NCBI RefSeq assembly: GCF_031834595.1
Contig: NZ_CP115541.1
Coordinates: forward strand, 434,001 to 498,000
From: Stenotrophomonas oahuensis
Lineage (GTDB): Bacteria; Pseudomonadota; Gammaproteobacteria; Xanthomonadales; Xanthomonadaceae
DNA: 64,000 nucleotides
Reading direction: 5' to 3'
A program made the position numbers and the translations under genes. Numbering within the stretch: position 1 is the stretch's first letter; each line of letters starts with the position of its first letter. Below, piece by piece: positions 1 to 8,884 of this stretch. The notes under the pieces were generated by a model. That model was not told where the DNA came from. It did no database searches and worked only from the letters and a program-made list of their open reading frames with translations.

Positions 1-798
1 CTGATCACCGTCCGGATTGCCGGGCAGGCCGCGTCCGCGCAGGCGCAGCTTGCGACCGGCATCGGAGCCGGCCGGCACCTTCAGTTCCACCGCACCGCCC
101 AGGGTCGGCACGCTGATGCTGGTGCCCAGCGCAGCCTGCCACGGGGTGACGTCCAGGGTGTACAGGATGTTGCGGCCGTCGACCTCGAACTGCGGGTGCG
201 CGGCGTACTCCACTTCCAGCAGCAGGTTGCCGCCGTTGGTGCCCTGCCCGCTCAAGCGGATCACCTGACCGGGGCGGATGCCCTTGGGCACGCGCACGTC
301 CAGCTGTTTGCCGTTGACTGTGATGCGCAGGCTGTCGCCGTTGTAGGCCGCTTCCAGCGGTACCGACAGTTTGGCGCGGGTGTCGCGGGTCGGCTGCGGG
401 CCGGGACCTGCCCCGCCAAAGCCACTGGCGCGACCTGCGCCGCCGCGCTGGCGCGCGAACAGGCTTTCGAAAAAGTCGCTGAAGCCGCCGCCACCGGCAC
501 CGCCACCGAATACTTCCTCGAAATCGAAGCCCTGGCCGCCGCCGTAACCGGGCGGGGTGTGGAACTCCTCACCGGGCCGGTAGCCCTGCGCCTTGAGCTG
601 GTCATAGGCCGCGCGCTTCTGCGGATCGCGCAGGGCCTCATAGGCTTCGTTGACCGCTTTGAACTTCTCTTCCGCGCCGGCTTCCTTGCTGACATCCGGG
701 TGGTACTTGCGTGCCAGCCGGCGGTAGGCGGTCTTGATTTCGGCATCGCCTGCGCTGGGTTCCACCCCGAGCGTGGCGTAGTAATCCTTGAATTCCAT
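1..798 (-). CDS. cbpA: DnaJ-class co-chaperone, CbpA type (3' end outside window)
   Basis: J-domain co-chaperone that stimulates the DnaK ATPase. The minus-strand frame opens with ATG at 798 and reads MEFKDYYATLGVEPSAGD; the J domain covers about residues 1-70 and contains the YHPD tetrapeptide. A Gly/Phe-rich linker (about 80-125) follows, then the first C-terminal substrate-binding domain. The four CxxCxGxG zinc motifs of DnaJ are absent from the 266 codons visible, which points to CbpA rather than DnaJ. The frame is open at base 1, so the C terminus is missing. Adjacent to a divergent peroxiredoxin gene, consistent with but not proof of a stress role. Confidence 0.9.
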   Translation of the reverse strand, partial: MEFKDYYATLGVEPSAGDAEIKTAYRRLARKYHPDVSKEAGAEEKFKAVNEAYEALRDPQKRAAYDQLKAQGYRPGEEFHTPPGYGGGQGFDFEEVFGGGAGGGGFSDFFESLFARQRGGAGRASGFGGAGPGPQPTRDTRAKLSVPLEAAYNGDSLRITVNGKQLDVRVPKGIRPGQVIRLSGQGTNGGNLLLEVEYAAHPQFEVDGRNILYTLDVTPWQAALGTSISVPTLGGAVELKVPAGSDAGRKLRLRGRGLPGNPDGDQ

Positions 799-966
799 TG
801 AAAAACACCTCGAATAGGGTCGGCCGCCCGCGCCGGCGGGGGCTGTTCAGGCAATTCTAGCGGCTGCAGGCGCTGCTGCCGTGATCGAAACATGATCCCG
901 CGCAATGCGGCACTGGCACGCTTGGGCTAGGCTGACTGTATTCCCTGCCCTGCTTCCGGAGCCCCC

Positions 967-1449
967 ATGACCATCCACGTAGGCGACCCGATCCCCGAAG
1001 TGACCCTCAAGCGCATCCGCGAAGGCATGGAGACCCTGGACACCCATGCGCTGTTCGATGGGCGCAAGGCGGTGTTGTTCGGAGTACCCGGCGCATTCAC
1101 CCCCACCTGTTCGGCCCGCCACCTGCCCGGCTTTGTCGAGCACTTCGATCAGTTCCGCTCGCGCGGCATCGATGTGTTCTGCATGGCGGTGAACGACCCG
1201 TTCGTGATGAAGGCTTGGGGCGAAAGCCAGCACGCACCTGATGGGCTGCAGCTGTTATCCGACGGCAATGGCGATTTCACCCGTGCCTTGGGGCTGGAAA
1301 TGGATGCCAGCAGCTCCGGCATGGGCGTGCGCTCGCGGCGTTTTGCCTTGTACGTCGAAAACGGCGTGGTGCGGGAGGCATGGATCGAGGAGCCGGGCAA
1401 GTTCGAGGTGTCGTCGGCGGAGCATGTATTGGCGCATTTGCCGGGTTGA
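967..1449 (+). CDS. Peroxiredoxin, Prx5/AhpC-TSA type
   Basis: Thiol peroxidase of 160 residues that reduces hydrogen peroxide and alkyl hydroperoxides in the cytoplasm. The peroxidatic cysteine is in PGAFTPTCSARHLPG (about residues 41-55), the arrangement typical of the Prx5 subgroup (PGAFTPxC), and the length matches that group. There is no fused glutaredoxin domain. A purine-rich CGGAG stands about 8 bases before the ATG. It is a single gene: the upstream neighbour is divergent and the downstream neighbour ends convergently, with a palindrome pair between them. Confidence 0.9.
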   Translation: MTIHVGDPIPEVTLKRIREGMETLDTHALFDGRKAVLFGVPGAFTPTCSARHLPGFVEHFDQFRSRGIDVFCMAVNDPFVMKAWGESQHAPDGLQLLSDGNGDFTRALGLEMDASSSGMGVRSRRFALYVENGVVREAWIEEPGKFEVSSAEHVLAHLPG

Positions 1450-1468
1450 TCGCGCGGTGATGGCGTCC

Positions 1469-1537
1469 GTACCGACCAACGGTCGGTACCTACCGGCATC
1501 GGACAGACATCGGTAGGTGCCGACCGTTGGTCGGCAC
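1469..1537. repeat. REP/SMAG-like palindrome pair, tail to tail
   Basis: Two GTAG-tagged palindromes lie between the convergent peroxiredoxin and pbpC genes. The first is GTACCGACC-AAC-GGTCGGTAC followed by CTAC (1469-1493). The second is GTAG followed by GTGCCGACC-GTT-GGTCGGCAC, overlapping at one base (1513-1537). The two share the stem core CCGACC/GGTCGG but face opposite ways, with the CTAC and GTAG ends pointing at each other. They may also end transcription of both genes, although neither has a T tract. Confidence 0.8.
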
Positions 1538-1540
1538 GAA

Positions 1541-3886
1541 TCAACGCAGGATCCGGAACCGCACCTGGGTCCATGCGCCGTCGGTGGCCAGCGCGGTAAG
1601 CGTATGCTCCCCAGGCTCGTCGAAATCCCGCTGCAGCAATCGCGCACCTTCCGTGCGCGCGATCCAGCGGTCGTCGAGCAACCAATCCACGCCCTGTTCG
1701 GTGCCCAGCGCCCGCAGTTGCAGGCGCACGCCATGCTCGGCGTTTGGGGCCCGCGCCAGGGTGGCGCGGTCGTTCAGTCCTTCAATGTGCAGTGTGCCGG
1801 CGCTTCCCATGCCTTCATCGCGACAGTCGGGCGACAGCGCCGGCAGCTGCGAAGCACGGCGCAGTGCCAACGGCAGCCACGGCGAAACCCGCGCCGGCCA
1901 GCGTGCGATCTCGCGGTCCTGCGCCTCATGCGACTGCGTACAGTCCGGCGACAGGCGCAGGCCGCTGCGCGCATCCACCTGGAAACGCTGGCGGCCTGCC
2001 TGCCACAAGCGGGCATCGCGTTCGGCGAAGGTGGGGGGCACCGCGCCATCCAGCACATAGGCGTCCAGCCGACGCTGGCACAACGCGGGCGGTACGTCCT
2101 GCTCGCGCTCGCCGGTCGGCCAGCAGATGGTTTCACTGTTGACACTGCCGGGCAGGGGCGCGGCGCTGGCATCGCCAGGCTGGCGCGGCAGACTGTCCAC
2201 CACTTCGAACATCAACGGCAGCGCGGTCACCGCGCCGTACTGGCCCGGCAAAGGCGTGCCGTCAGGCCGCCCCACCCACACGCCGACGGTGTAATGGCGG
2301 GTACTGCCAATCGCCCAGGCGTCGCGGTAGCCATAACTGGTGCCGGTCTTCCAGGCTACACGCGGGCGGCCGGTGACATTGAACGTACCGCTGCCGTAGC
2401 CCGGACGTGGGTTGGACTCGAGCACTTCACGGGTGATCCAGGCGGCACCGGGCGACATCAGCCGTCGCTCGATCACCGCATCGTCGGCGCGGTAACGCAC
2501 GCGACCGGCAATACCGTTTCGGTTGAAGGCCGCGAAACTGCCCACCAGGTCTTCCAGCCGCGCCCCGGTACCGCCCAGGATGAGCGACAGATTGGGCGCA
2601 CTGCCACGCGGAAAGCGCAGGTTGATGCCGGCGTGCGACAGGCGCGCGGCGAAGCGCGCCGGGCCGACCCGGTCCAGCAGGTCCACCGCTGGCACGTTGA
2701 GTGACAACCGCAGCGCGGTGGCGGCACTGACCGGGCCGTTGAAGGCGGCATCGAAGTTGCCGGGACGGTAGCCGCCAAAGCTTTGCGGTGCGTCCACCAT
2801 CAGGCTTTCAGAATGGATCAGGCCATCGTCCAGGGCCATGCCGTACAGGAACGGCTTGAGCGTGGAGCCGGGCGAGCGCCACGCCTGCACCATGTCGACG
2901 TGGCCGAGCCGCTGCTTGTCACCGAACGCCACCGAACCCACATAGGCACGCGCCTCCAGGGTGCGGTTGTCGACCACCAGCAATGCGGCCGAGGTGCGCT
3001 CGGGCAGCTGCGAGAAATACGAACTGACGCGTTCTTCCAGCGTGCGCTGCAAGCCAATGTCGAGCGTGCTTTCGATGCGCGCCGCACGCGGCTCGGCCGC
3101 GCGCAGGCGCTGGGCCAGCAAGGCGGCATGCAGCGGTGGCTGCAGCGCGCGGGTAACCACGGCTTCCATGCGCGCATCGTCGACTTCTTCGCGCGACCAC
3201 ACGCCGAGCGCGACCATGCGCTCAAGCACCTTGTCGCGCGCCATCTGCGCCGCCTCGGGATGACGGTCCGGCCGAAGGCGACTGGGCGATTGCGGCAGCA
3301 CCGCCAGCAACGCGGCCTCGGCATGCGAAAGCTGTGCCGCGGGCTTGCCAAGGTAAGCCCAGCTGGCGGCCTCCACACCCTCGATGGTGCCGCCATACGG
3401 CGCGCGTTCCAGGTACAGCGCCAGAATCTGCGCCTTGCTCCGATGCAGCTCCAGCTGCACCGCGCGCAGCAACTGCTTGGCCTTGCCCCACGGCGTCCGC
3501 GTATGCGGATCCAGAATGCGCGCGACCTGCATGGTGAGCGTGGAGCCGCCGGACACGATGCGGCCGCTGCCCAGCCACTGTTTGCCGGCGCGCAGCAGCG
3601 CCCACGGATTGACCCCGGGGTGCCGCCAGAACCAGCGATCCTCGTAGTTCAGCAGTGCCTGCAGATACAGCGGTGAAACGCTTTCCATGGATGCGGGATA
3701 GCGCCACACGCCATCGGCATCGGCAAAGGCACGCAGCGGTGTGCCATCACGCGCGACGACCAGGGTGCTGGTGTCGCGCTGCTTCGGCAACGGCGGCGGG
3801 AATGCCAGGTCCAGCACCAGCAGCACCGCCAGCAGCGTGGCGGTGCCCCAGCGCAGGCCCCGCCACGGCCAGCGGTTCCGGCTCAA
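1541..3886 (-). CDS. pbpC: Penicillin-binding protein 1C
   Basis: Bifunctional peptidoglycan glycosyltransferase/transpeptidase anchored in the inner membrane (781 residues, normal for PBP1C). Membrane segment about 14-30; GT51 domain with catalytic Glu in NYEDRWFWRHPG (Glu82) and the GGSTLTMQVAR motif (113-123); transpeptidase domain with Ser341 of STLK, SLN at 395-397 and KTG at 513-515; a C-terminal PBP_C domain follows. The start is TTG (3886), directly after the TGA of the upstream alpha-2-macroglobulin gene, so translation is probably coupled. The same gene pair occurs in many proteobacteria and is thought to repair the wall and trap proteases after outer-membrane damage. Confidence 0.95.
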   Translation of the reverse strand: MSRNRWPWRGLRWGTATLLAVLLVLDLAFPPPLPKQRDTSTLVVARDGTPLRAFADADGVWRYPASMESVSPLYLQALLNYEDRWFWRHPGVNPWALLRAGKQWLGSGRIVSGGSTLTMQVARILDPHTRTPWGKAKQLLRAVQLELHRSKAQILALYLERAPYGGTIEGVEAASWAYLGKPAAQLSHAEAALLAVLPQSPSRLRPDRHPEAAQMARDKVLERMVALGVWSREEVDDARMEAVVTRALQPPLHAALLAQRLRAAEPRAARIESTLDIGLQRTLEERVSSYFSQLPERTSAALLVVDNRTLEARAYVGSVAFGDKQRLGHVDMVQAWRSPGSTLKPFLYGMALDDGLIHSESLMVDAPQSFGGYRPGNFDAAFNGPVSAATALRLSLNVPAVDLLDRVGPARFAARLSHAGINLRFPRGSAPNLSLILGGTGARLEDLVGSFAAFNRNGIAGRVRYRADDAVIERRLMSPGAAWITREVLESNPRPGYGSGTFNVTGRPRVAWKTGTSYGYRDAWAIGSTRHYTVGVWVGRPDGTPLPGQYGAVTALPLMFEVVDSLPRQPGDASAAPLPGSVNSETICWPTGEREQDVPPALCQRRLDAYVLDGAVPPTFAERDARLWQAGRQRFQVDARSGLRLSPDCTQSHEAQDREIARWPARVSPWLPLALRRASQLPALSPDCRDEGMGSAGTLHIEGLNDRATLARAPNAEHGVRLQLRALGTEQGVDWLLDDRWIARTEGARLLQRDFDEPGEHTLTALATDGAWTQVRFRILR

Positions 3887-6800
3887 TCAGGGCTCCACCA
3901 CGGTGATGGTGGTCGGATTGCTGCGACCCACCCCGCGCAGGTCGGGACGGTACATGTCCTCCACCAGCGGCGGCGGCACGGTGTAGGTGCCCGGGGTGAC
4001 CGCACGCACCAGGTAGAACACCTTGGCCGTGCTGCCGCGCGACAGCTTCAGCGCGGCCACGTAGCGGTCATCGCGGAATTCTTCGTGGCGCAGCGTGGCC
4101 GCTTCACCGCGCTCGTTGATGCGCAGCCCGTCCACCACCACGTCGGCCCACTGTTTGGCATCGCCGAGGTTGAGGTTCTCGATCTCCAAGCCGGCCGGCA
4201 ACAGGTCGGTAAGCAGCGCATCGGGCATGTCCAGGTTGGGGGTGATGTTGACCCGCACGATCAGGGTTTCACCCTCCTTCAATGCACGCGGGGTCCACGG
4301 CTTGCCGTCGGTGGTGTACCAGTTGCGTTCCACGCCCAGGTGGCGGCTGTCCGGCTCCGGCGCGGTGCGCGGAATACCCGCCACTTCCAGGCTGGCGAAC
4401 ATCGGCGGCTCGCCGTGCGGCGTGAAACGCACACCCTTGGCCAGTGCAGCGTAGTCGAAACCGCGACCGAACAGACGGCGCGCGGCAATCGCTTCCACTT
4501 CGCCGCCAATGGCCAGCTCACCCGAGACCTGCTTCTTCTGGTTGGCGGCCAACGCTTTGCCCAACCGCGCCAGCGCCACCTGCTCCTGCGTGCTCAGCCA
4601 CATCCAGCCGTTGTTGCGGCGCGCATCCAGCGCCCGGCCCAGATCGACCGCACGGGCGTCGTAGGCCGGCTTGGCCAGCTTGCGCTCGTGCAGCAGCGCA
4701 ATCATCAGCGCGTCGTCGCGCACCGCGCTGCCATAGTCGCCGAAGTACTGCGGACGCTCGCTGCTCGGCTTGGCAAAGCCGGCGGCAATGGCCGCATCGC
4801 CGCGTTTGTGGTCGCCCTGCAGCGACAGCGCGATGCCCAGGTGCACCAGCGACAGGCCGGTCAGCGCCTTGCTGCGTTCGTTGTCGTACAACGCGCGCAG
4901 GGTGCCCAGCGGAGCGCGGTTGACCCGCGCCAGCACGTAGCCCGAGTACGCCTGGTTGGCGAACTTGAGGTTCTCGCGACGGTCTTCACCATAGAACTGG
5001 TTGCCCCCGGACAACAGGTCTTCGCTGAGGCGGTTGAGGGCCTTCTGCAGCACGGCATCGGGCACCGTGAAACCGGCGTCCTTGGCGTCCAACAGGAACT
5101 CGGCGATGTACGGGGTAAGTGCCGGATTGACGTAGCCATCGTCGCCCCACATCGAGAAGTTGCCGTTGGCGACCTGCATCGAGGCCAGACGGCCGAACGC
5201 GCCTTCCATGCGTTCACGGCGCTGCTTGGCATCCAGGCCCCCGGCACCGAGCATCGTCGCGGTGGCCTCATCCAGCATCAACGCTGCATAGCCCTTGCTG
5301 GTGGTCTGCTCGGCGCAGCCGTACGGATAGCGCAACGCGCCTTCCAGCGCACTGGCAAACGGAATCGGCGGCAGTGCGCTGACCAGCATGCGCGCGTTGA
5401 CCGAGTCCTGCATCAGGCCTTCGGCCAGCGCAGCATCCATGCTGACCGCTGCCAGTGGGTCCAGGGTACGGGTCTGCGCGCGCAGCACCTGCGGCCATGC
5501 CGCCCGCACCGGCAGATCGTAGCGGCGGTCCACCTTGAAACCGTTGCCGTCCACGCGCACGCGCACCTGGGCCACGGTGTAGCCCTCGCGCGCGCCAAGC
5601 GGGAAGCTCAGGGTCTGCTTGGCGTCGGCGTTCAACTTCAGGGTACGGCTGCCTTCACCCAGGGTGATGGGACCCACGCCGTCGACCTGCACCTTGAACT
5701 CGCCCGGCTTGCCGGTGAAGTTCTGCACGTCCAAGGTGACCGTGCTGCGGTCGCCCGGGGCGAGCACGCGCGGCATGCTGGCTTCGGCCAGGATCGGCGC
5801 GCGCACCACGGTTTCCATGTCGCGCTTGCCGTACTGGTCGTCGGAATACACCACCGCGGAAATGCGCAAGGTGCCGTTGAAGTCGGGCACCTTCAGGTTG
5901 ACCCGGGCATTGCCCTTGGCATCGAGCTTCACCGGGCCAGCGAACAGGTCCACAGTCTGGACGCGGGCAGTGGGCCGCTTGGCCTGCGGCAACGCGGCCA
6001 AGCCCATGTCGCCACCAAACTTGAGCTTGCCACTGCTGCCGTCAAAGCTCTCGATGACACGGCTGTAGATGTCGTACGCGTCCACGCCCAGGCGACGCTG
6101 GGCGAAGAAGTGCGCGGCAGCATCCGGTACCGGGAAGCGGGTGATGTTGAGAATGCCCACGTCCACCGCCGACACGGTCACATGTGCGACCTTGCCCGCC
6201 AGCTGCGGTGCGCTGACCGTCACCGGCAGGGTCTGCTCGGGACGCATCTGCTTCGGTGCGGACAGGCCCACCGCCACGCTGCGCGCCTTGCGGTCCATCG
6301 GCACGTGCACCACGCCCACGGCACGTGCCGGGGTGATCTTGCTGGGCGCACTGCCACCGCGGAACACCAGCGCGGTGATGTAAACGTCGTGGCGCTCCCA
6401 GTCGGCGGTGACCGGCAGGTCAAAGGTGCTGCCCGGCTTGGCGTCAATCTCCTTCACGTAGAGCATCTTGTCGCTCTCGACCATGATCACGCCCTTGCCG
6501 GCATGCGGCGGGGTGACGGTCACGCGCACGGTGTCGCCGGTCTTGTAGCCGGTCTTGTCCAGACTCAGCTTGACCTTGTCAGGGCGGGCATCGAGCCCGC
6601 GATTGTCGTCGTTCCAGCTCCAGCCGGCGTGGAACGGATAACGGCTGGTCAGTCCGGTGCCGGGATCGAATACCTCCAGGCGGTACTCACCCCACTCCAC
6701 CGGGAAGTCGATGCCAACCGGTGCCGCCCCTGCGTCGAGGGTGCGGGTTTCCTTGTTCTCAAAGCGGCGGGTGAAATCGTAGTCCCAGCGGTTCTCGTTG

Positions 6801-8806
6801 AAGGTCCAGTGGTAGTCGCGCAGTTCGCGTACCAGGGTGACCTTCAGGCCCTTGCCCGGGTGCGCCTTGCCGGCGGCGTCCGCGCGCACGACCTCAAATC
6901 GCGCGTTGCTGTTGGCGTCGGCCCCGTCATTGTGATCAAACAAGGGGCGCACGCCGACCAGCACCGGGGCCGGCCACATCACCCGCTTCAGCGTGCGGCT
7001 GACGGTGCGGCCGCCCGTTTCATACACGCTGCCGGATAGCACCACCGCTACCGGCGCAGTGGCTTTGACCTCGCCAGGCAGTTCCACGTCCTGGCGCAGC
7101 TTGCCGTCGGCCGAGAACTCGGTGTCGATCACATCACGCGCTTCGCGCGGCAGCTCCATGGTGACGTCACCGAAGAAATAACCCGGCAGCGACTCGACCG
7201 GCGATGTCTCAGCCGTCACCGCCAGACGTGCGGTGAAGCGGTTGCCGTCGGCCGGCGCGCCGTACAGATAGGCGGCATCAGCCTGCAGCTTGAGCGGTTC
7301 GCCGGGCTTGAGGGTCTTCTGCGGGCTGTCCAGATCCAGCTTCATGCGCTCGGGCAGGAATTCCTCGATGCGCAGGGTCATGCCCTGGATGGCTTCCTTG
7401 CTGGCCGGAATGCTGCGGAACTCCACCTGCCAACGACCGGTGGGGGCGTCGGCCGGAATGGTCTGCTCGAAACTCAGATAACCCTGCTCGCCCGGCTGCA
7501 GGCGGGTTTCACGGAAGGTCTTGCCGTCCGGCTGTTTCAGCCGCAGGTAGACCGGCTGTGGCTTGACCGGCTTGCCGTCGTTGTCTCGCAGCAGCGCGGA
7601 CACGCGCACGGTTTCACCGGGGCGATACAGGTCACGCCCTGACCAGGCGAACACGTCGAACCAGGCGTTGTCACGGCCGGCTACGGCGAACTCACTCAGG
7701 TCCAGCGCCGGCTGATTGAACGGCAGGAAGGTGGTATCGGCACCGCTGCTGGCAATCAGCACATGGCCGGCATCCAGGGTGTACTTCAGCAGCGCGTTGC
7801 CGTTACCGTCGGTGCTGCCCTTGAGCACCACCTCGCCCTTGGCATCGAGAATGCGCAGGTCGATCTTTTTCAGTGACCCGCCGCTCTGCAGCGAGGCGGT
7901 GTGGACGAAGAGCGTGTCCTTGTACGCGCGGGTGTGCAGGCCGATGTCGCTGACGGTGAAGAAGGCGGTGTCGAATTCGCTGTCGAACGAACCGGTGCGC
8001 TTCATCACCGCGAAGTAAAGGCCGGGTTCCTGCAGTTCCTTGATGTCCTGGGTGGGCAGGTAGGTGAGCACGCGTTCGTTCTGCTTGCCACCCAGCACGA
8101 AGCGGTTCACGTAGACCGGCTCGGCCAGCTGCGACATCGGGGTCTTGTCGCCATACTCGCTGTCCAGTTCCCAGCTGCCACGGCGGCCGCCGCGCTGGTA
8201 CTGACTGAAGAACTGCGGCAGCTGCTTCTCGCGCACGCGCAGGAACTCCACATCCACTTCGGACACATTGACCGAGACCACCGGCAGGCCGCGACTGTCA
8301 CGTGCCGGCAGCACGCTGCCCTGCGAGGCGAACCCGGCCGCCGGCTTGAGCTCACCGGTGAATACCTTCTGCTTCAGTTCCTTGCCGATGCGGCTGCCAT
8401 CGGCCGCCAGCAGGTCGGCCGAGACGACCAGGGTGTAGTCCTTGGCCGCTTCGACGAACGGGTAGCGCAGCGTGGTGCCATCATCGGACAGCGTCCAGCT
8501 GCTGTCGTCGGTGCCGACCTTCTCTTCGAAGCGGACCAGTTTGTCGAAGTCCTGGGTGCCTACCAGCGGGCGCGAGAACTCCAGCGCCAGCGACAGGCCG
8601 TCGCCCTTCTCATCCGGGTACGCGCGCAGCAGGGTGAACTCGGTGACCGCTTCCGCCTTGGCCGCTATGGGCTTGCCGGAGGCTTCCGGCAGCTGGCCGG
8701 TTTCATTGCGTTTGCAGCCGGTGATGCCGACTGCCAGCGTGGCGGCGAGCGCCAGCGCGATGATTCCCTTCCACTTGCCCTGCCCGACCCGACCCAGCGT
8801 AGCCAT
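3887..8806 (-). CDS. Bacterial alpha-2-macroglobulin lipoprotein (YfhM type)
   Basis: Periplasmic protease trap of 1639 residues. The N terminus is a lipoprotein signal: a basic start, a hydrophobic stretch and the lipobox ITGC with Cys at about residue 31. MG and bait regions follow, then the thioester motif YPYGCAEQTT with Cys1164, whose Cys-Gln thioester covalently captures an attacking protease; the complement-like C-terminal domain follows. Intact thioester residues place it with the YfhM group rather than the thioester-less YfaS group. The ATG at 8806 has AAGGAG seven bases upstream. It forms a two-gene operon with pbpC, the genes being immediately adjacent. Confidence 0.93.
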   Translation of the reverse strand: MATLGRVGQGKWKGIIALALAATLAVGITGCKRNETGQLPEASGKPIAAKAEAVTEFTLLRAYPDEKGDGLSLALEFSRPLVGTQDFDKLVRFEEKVGTDDSSWTLSDDGTTLRYPFVEAAKDYTLVVSADLLAADGSRIGKELKQKVFTGELKPAAGFASQGSVLPARDSRGLPVVSVNVSEVDVEFLRVREKQLPQFFSQYQRGGRRGSWELDSEYGDKTPMSQLAEPVYVNRFVLGGKQNERVLTYLPTQDIKELQEPGLYFAVMKRTGSFDSEFDTAFFTVSDIGLHTRAYKDTLFVHTASLQSGGSLKKIDLRILDAKGEVVLKGSTDGNGNALLKYTLDAGHVLIASSGADTTFLPFNQPALDLSEFAVAGRDNAWFDVFAWSGRDLYRPGETVRVSALLRDNDGKPVKPQPVYLRLKQPDGKTFRETRLQPGEQGYLSFEQTIPADAPTGRWQVEFRSIPASKEAIQGMTLRIEEFLPERMKLDLDSPQKTLKPGEPLKLQADAAYLYGAPADGNRFTARLAVTAETSPVESLPGYFFGDVTMELPREARDVIDTEFSADGKLRQDVELPGEVKATAPVAVVLSGSVYETGGRTVSRTLKRVMWPAPVLVGVRPLFDHNDGADANSNARFEVVRADAAGKAHPGKGLKVTLVRELRDYHWTFNENRWDYDFTRRFENKETRTLDAGAAPVGIDFPVEWGEYRLEVFDPGTGLTSRYPFHAGWSWNDDNRGLDARPDKVKLSLDKTGYKTGDTVRVTVTPPHAGKGVIMVESDKMLYVKEIDAKPGSTFDLPVTADWERHDVYITALVFRGGSAPSKITPARAVGVVHVPMDRKARSVAVGLSAPKQMRPEQTLPVTVSAPQLAGKVAHVTVSAVDVGILNITRFPVPDAAAHFFAQRRLGVDAYDIYSRVIESFDGSSGKLKFGGDMGLAALPQAKRPTARVQTVDLFAGPVKLDAKGNARVNLKVPDFNGTLRISAVVYSDDQYGKRDMETVVRAPILAEASMPRVLAPGDRSTVTLDVQNFTGKPGEFKVQVDGVGPITLGEGSRTLKLNADAKQTLSFPLGAREGYTVAQVRVRVDGNGFKVDRRYDLPVRAAWPQVLRAQTRTLDPLAAVSMDAALAEGLMQDSVNARMLVSALPPIPFASALEGALRYPYGCAEQTTSKGYAALMLDEATATMLGAGGLDAKQRRERMEGAFGRLASMQVANGNFSMWGDDGYVNPALTPYIAEFLLDAKDAGFTVPDAVLQKALNRLSEDLLSGGNQFYGEDRRENLKFANQAYSGYVLARVNRAPLGTLRALYDNERSKALTGLSLVHLGIALSLQGDHKRGDAAIAAGFAKPSSERPQYFGDYGSAVRDDALMIALLHERKLAKPAYDARAVDLGRALDARRNNGWMWLSTQEQVALARLGKALAANQKKQVSGELAIGGEVEAIAARRLFGRGFDYAALAKGVRFTPHGEPPMFASLEVAGIPRTAPEPDSRHLGVERNWYTTDGKPWTPRALKEGETLIVRVNITPNLDMPDALLTDLLPAGLEIENLNLGDAKQWADVVVDGLRINERGEAATLRHEEFRDDRYVAALKLSRGSTAKVFYLVRAVTPGTYTVPPPLVEDMYRPDLRGVGRSNPTTITVVEP

Positions 8807-8823
8807 GACGTCACTCCTTGAAC

Positions 8824-8848
8824 GATGCCACCAGTATACGGTGGCATC
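8824..8848 (-). promoter_or_regulatory. Perfect 9-bp hairpin in the leader of the alpha-2-macroglobulin gene
   Basis: GATGCCACC and GGTGGCATC form a perfect stem around a 7-base loop. On the coding (minus) strand the loop reads GTATACT, which contains a TATACT -10-like hexamer. The hairpin ends about 17 bases before the ATG at 8806, just upstream of the AAGGAG ribosome-binding site. It could end transcription from prpF, or be an operator overlapping a promoter. I see no convincing -35 and no T tract, so the role is open. Confidence 0.5.
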
Positions 8849-8884
8849 GGGACGCGGATGGGTCGGGAAATTCCGAATTGACGG

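Noticed and set aside
4085..7039. Long open frame of 984 codons opposite the alpha-2-macroglobulin gene
   Set aside because: It lies antisense to a complete, motif-bearing gene; long antisense frames are common in GC-rich DNA. The product is rich in His, Arg and Gln with no recognisable motif.
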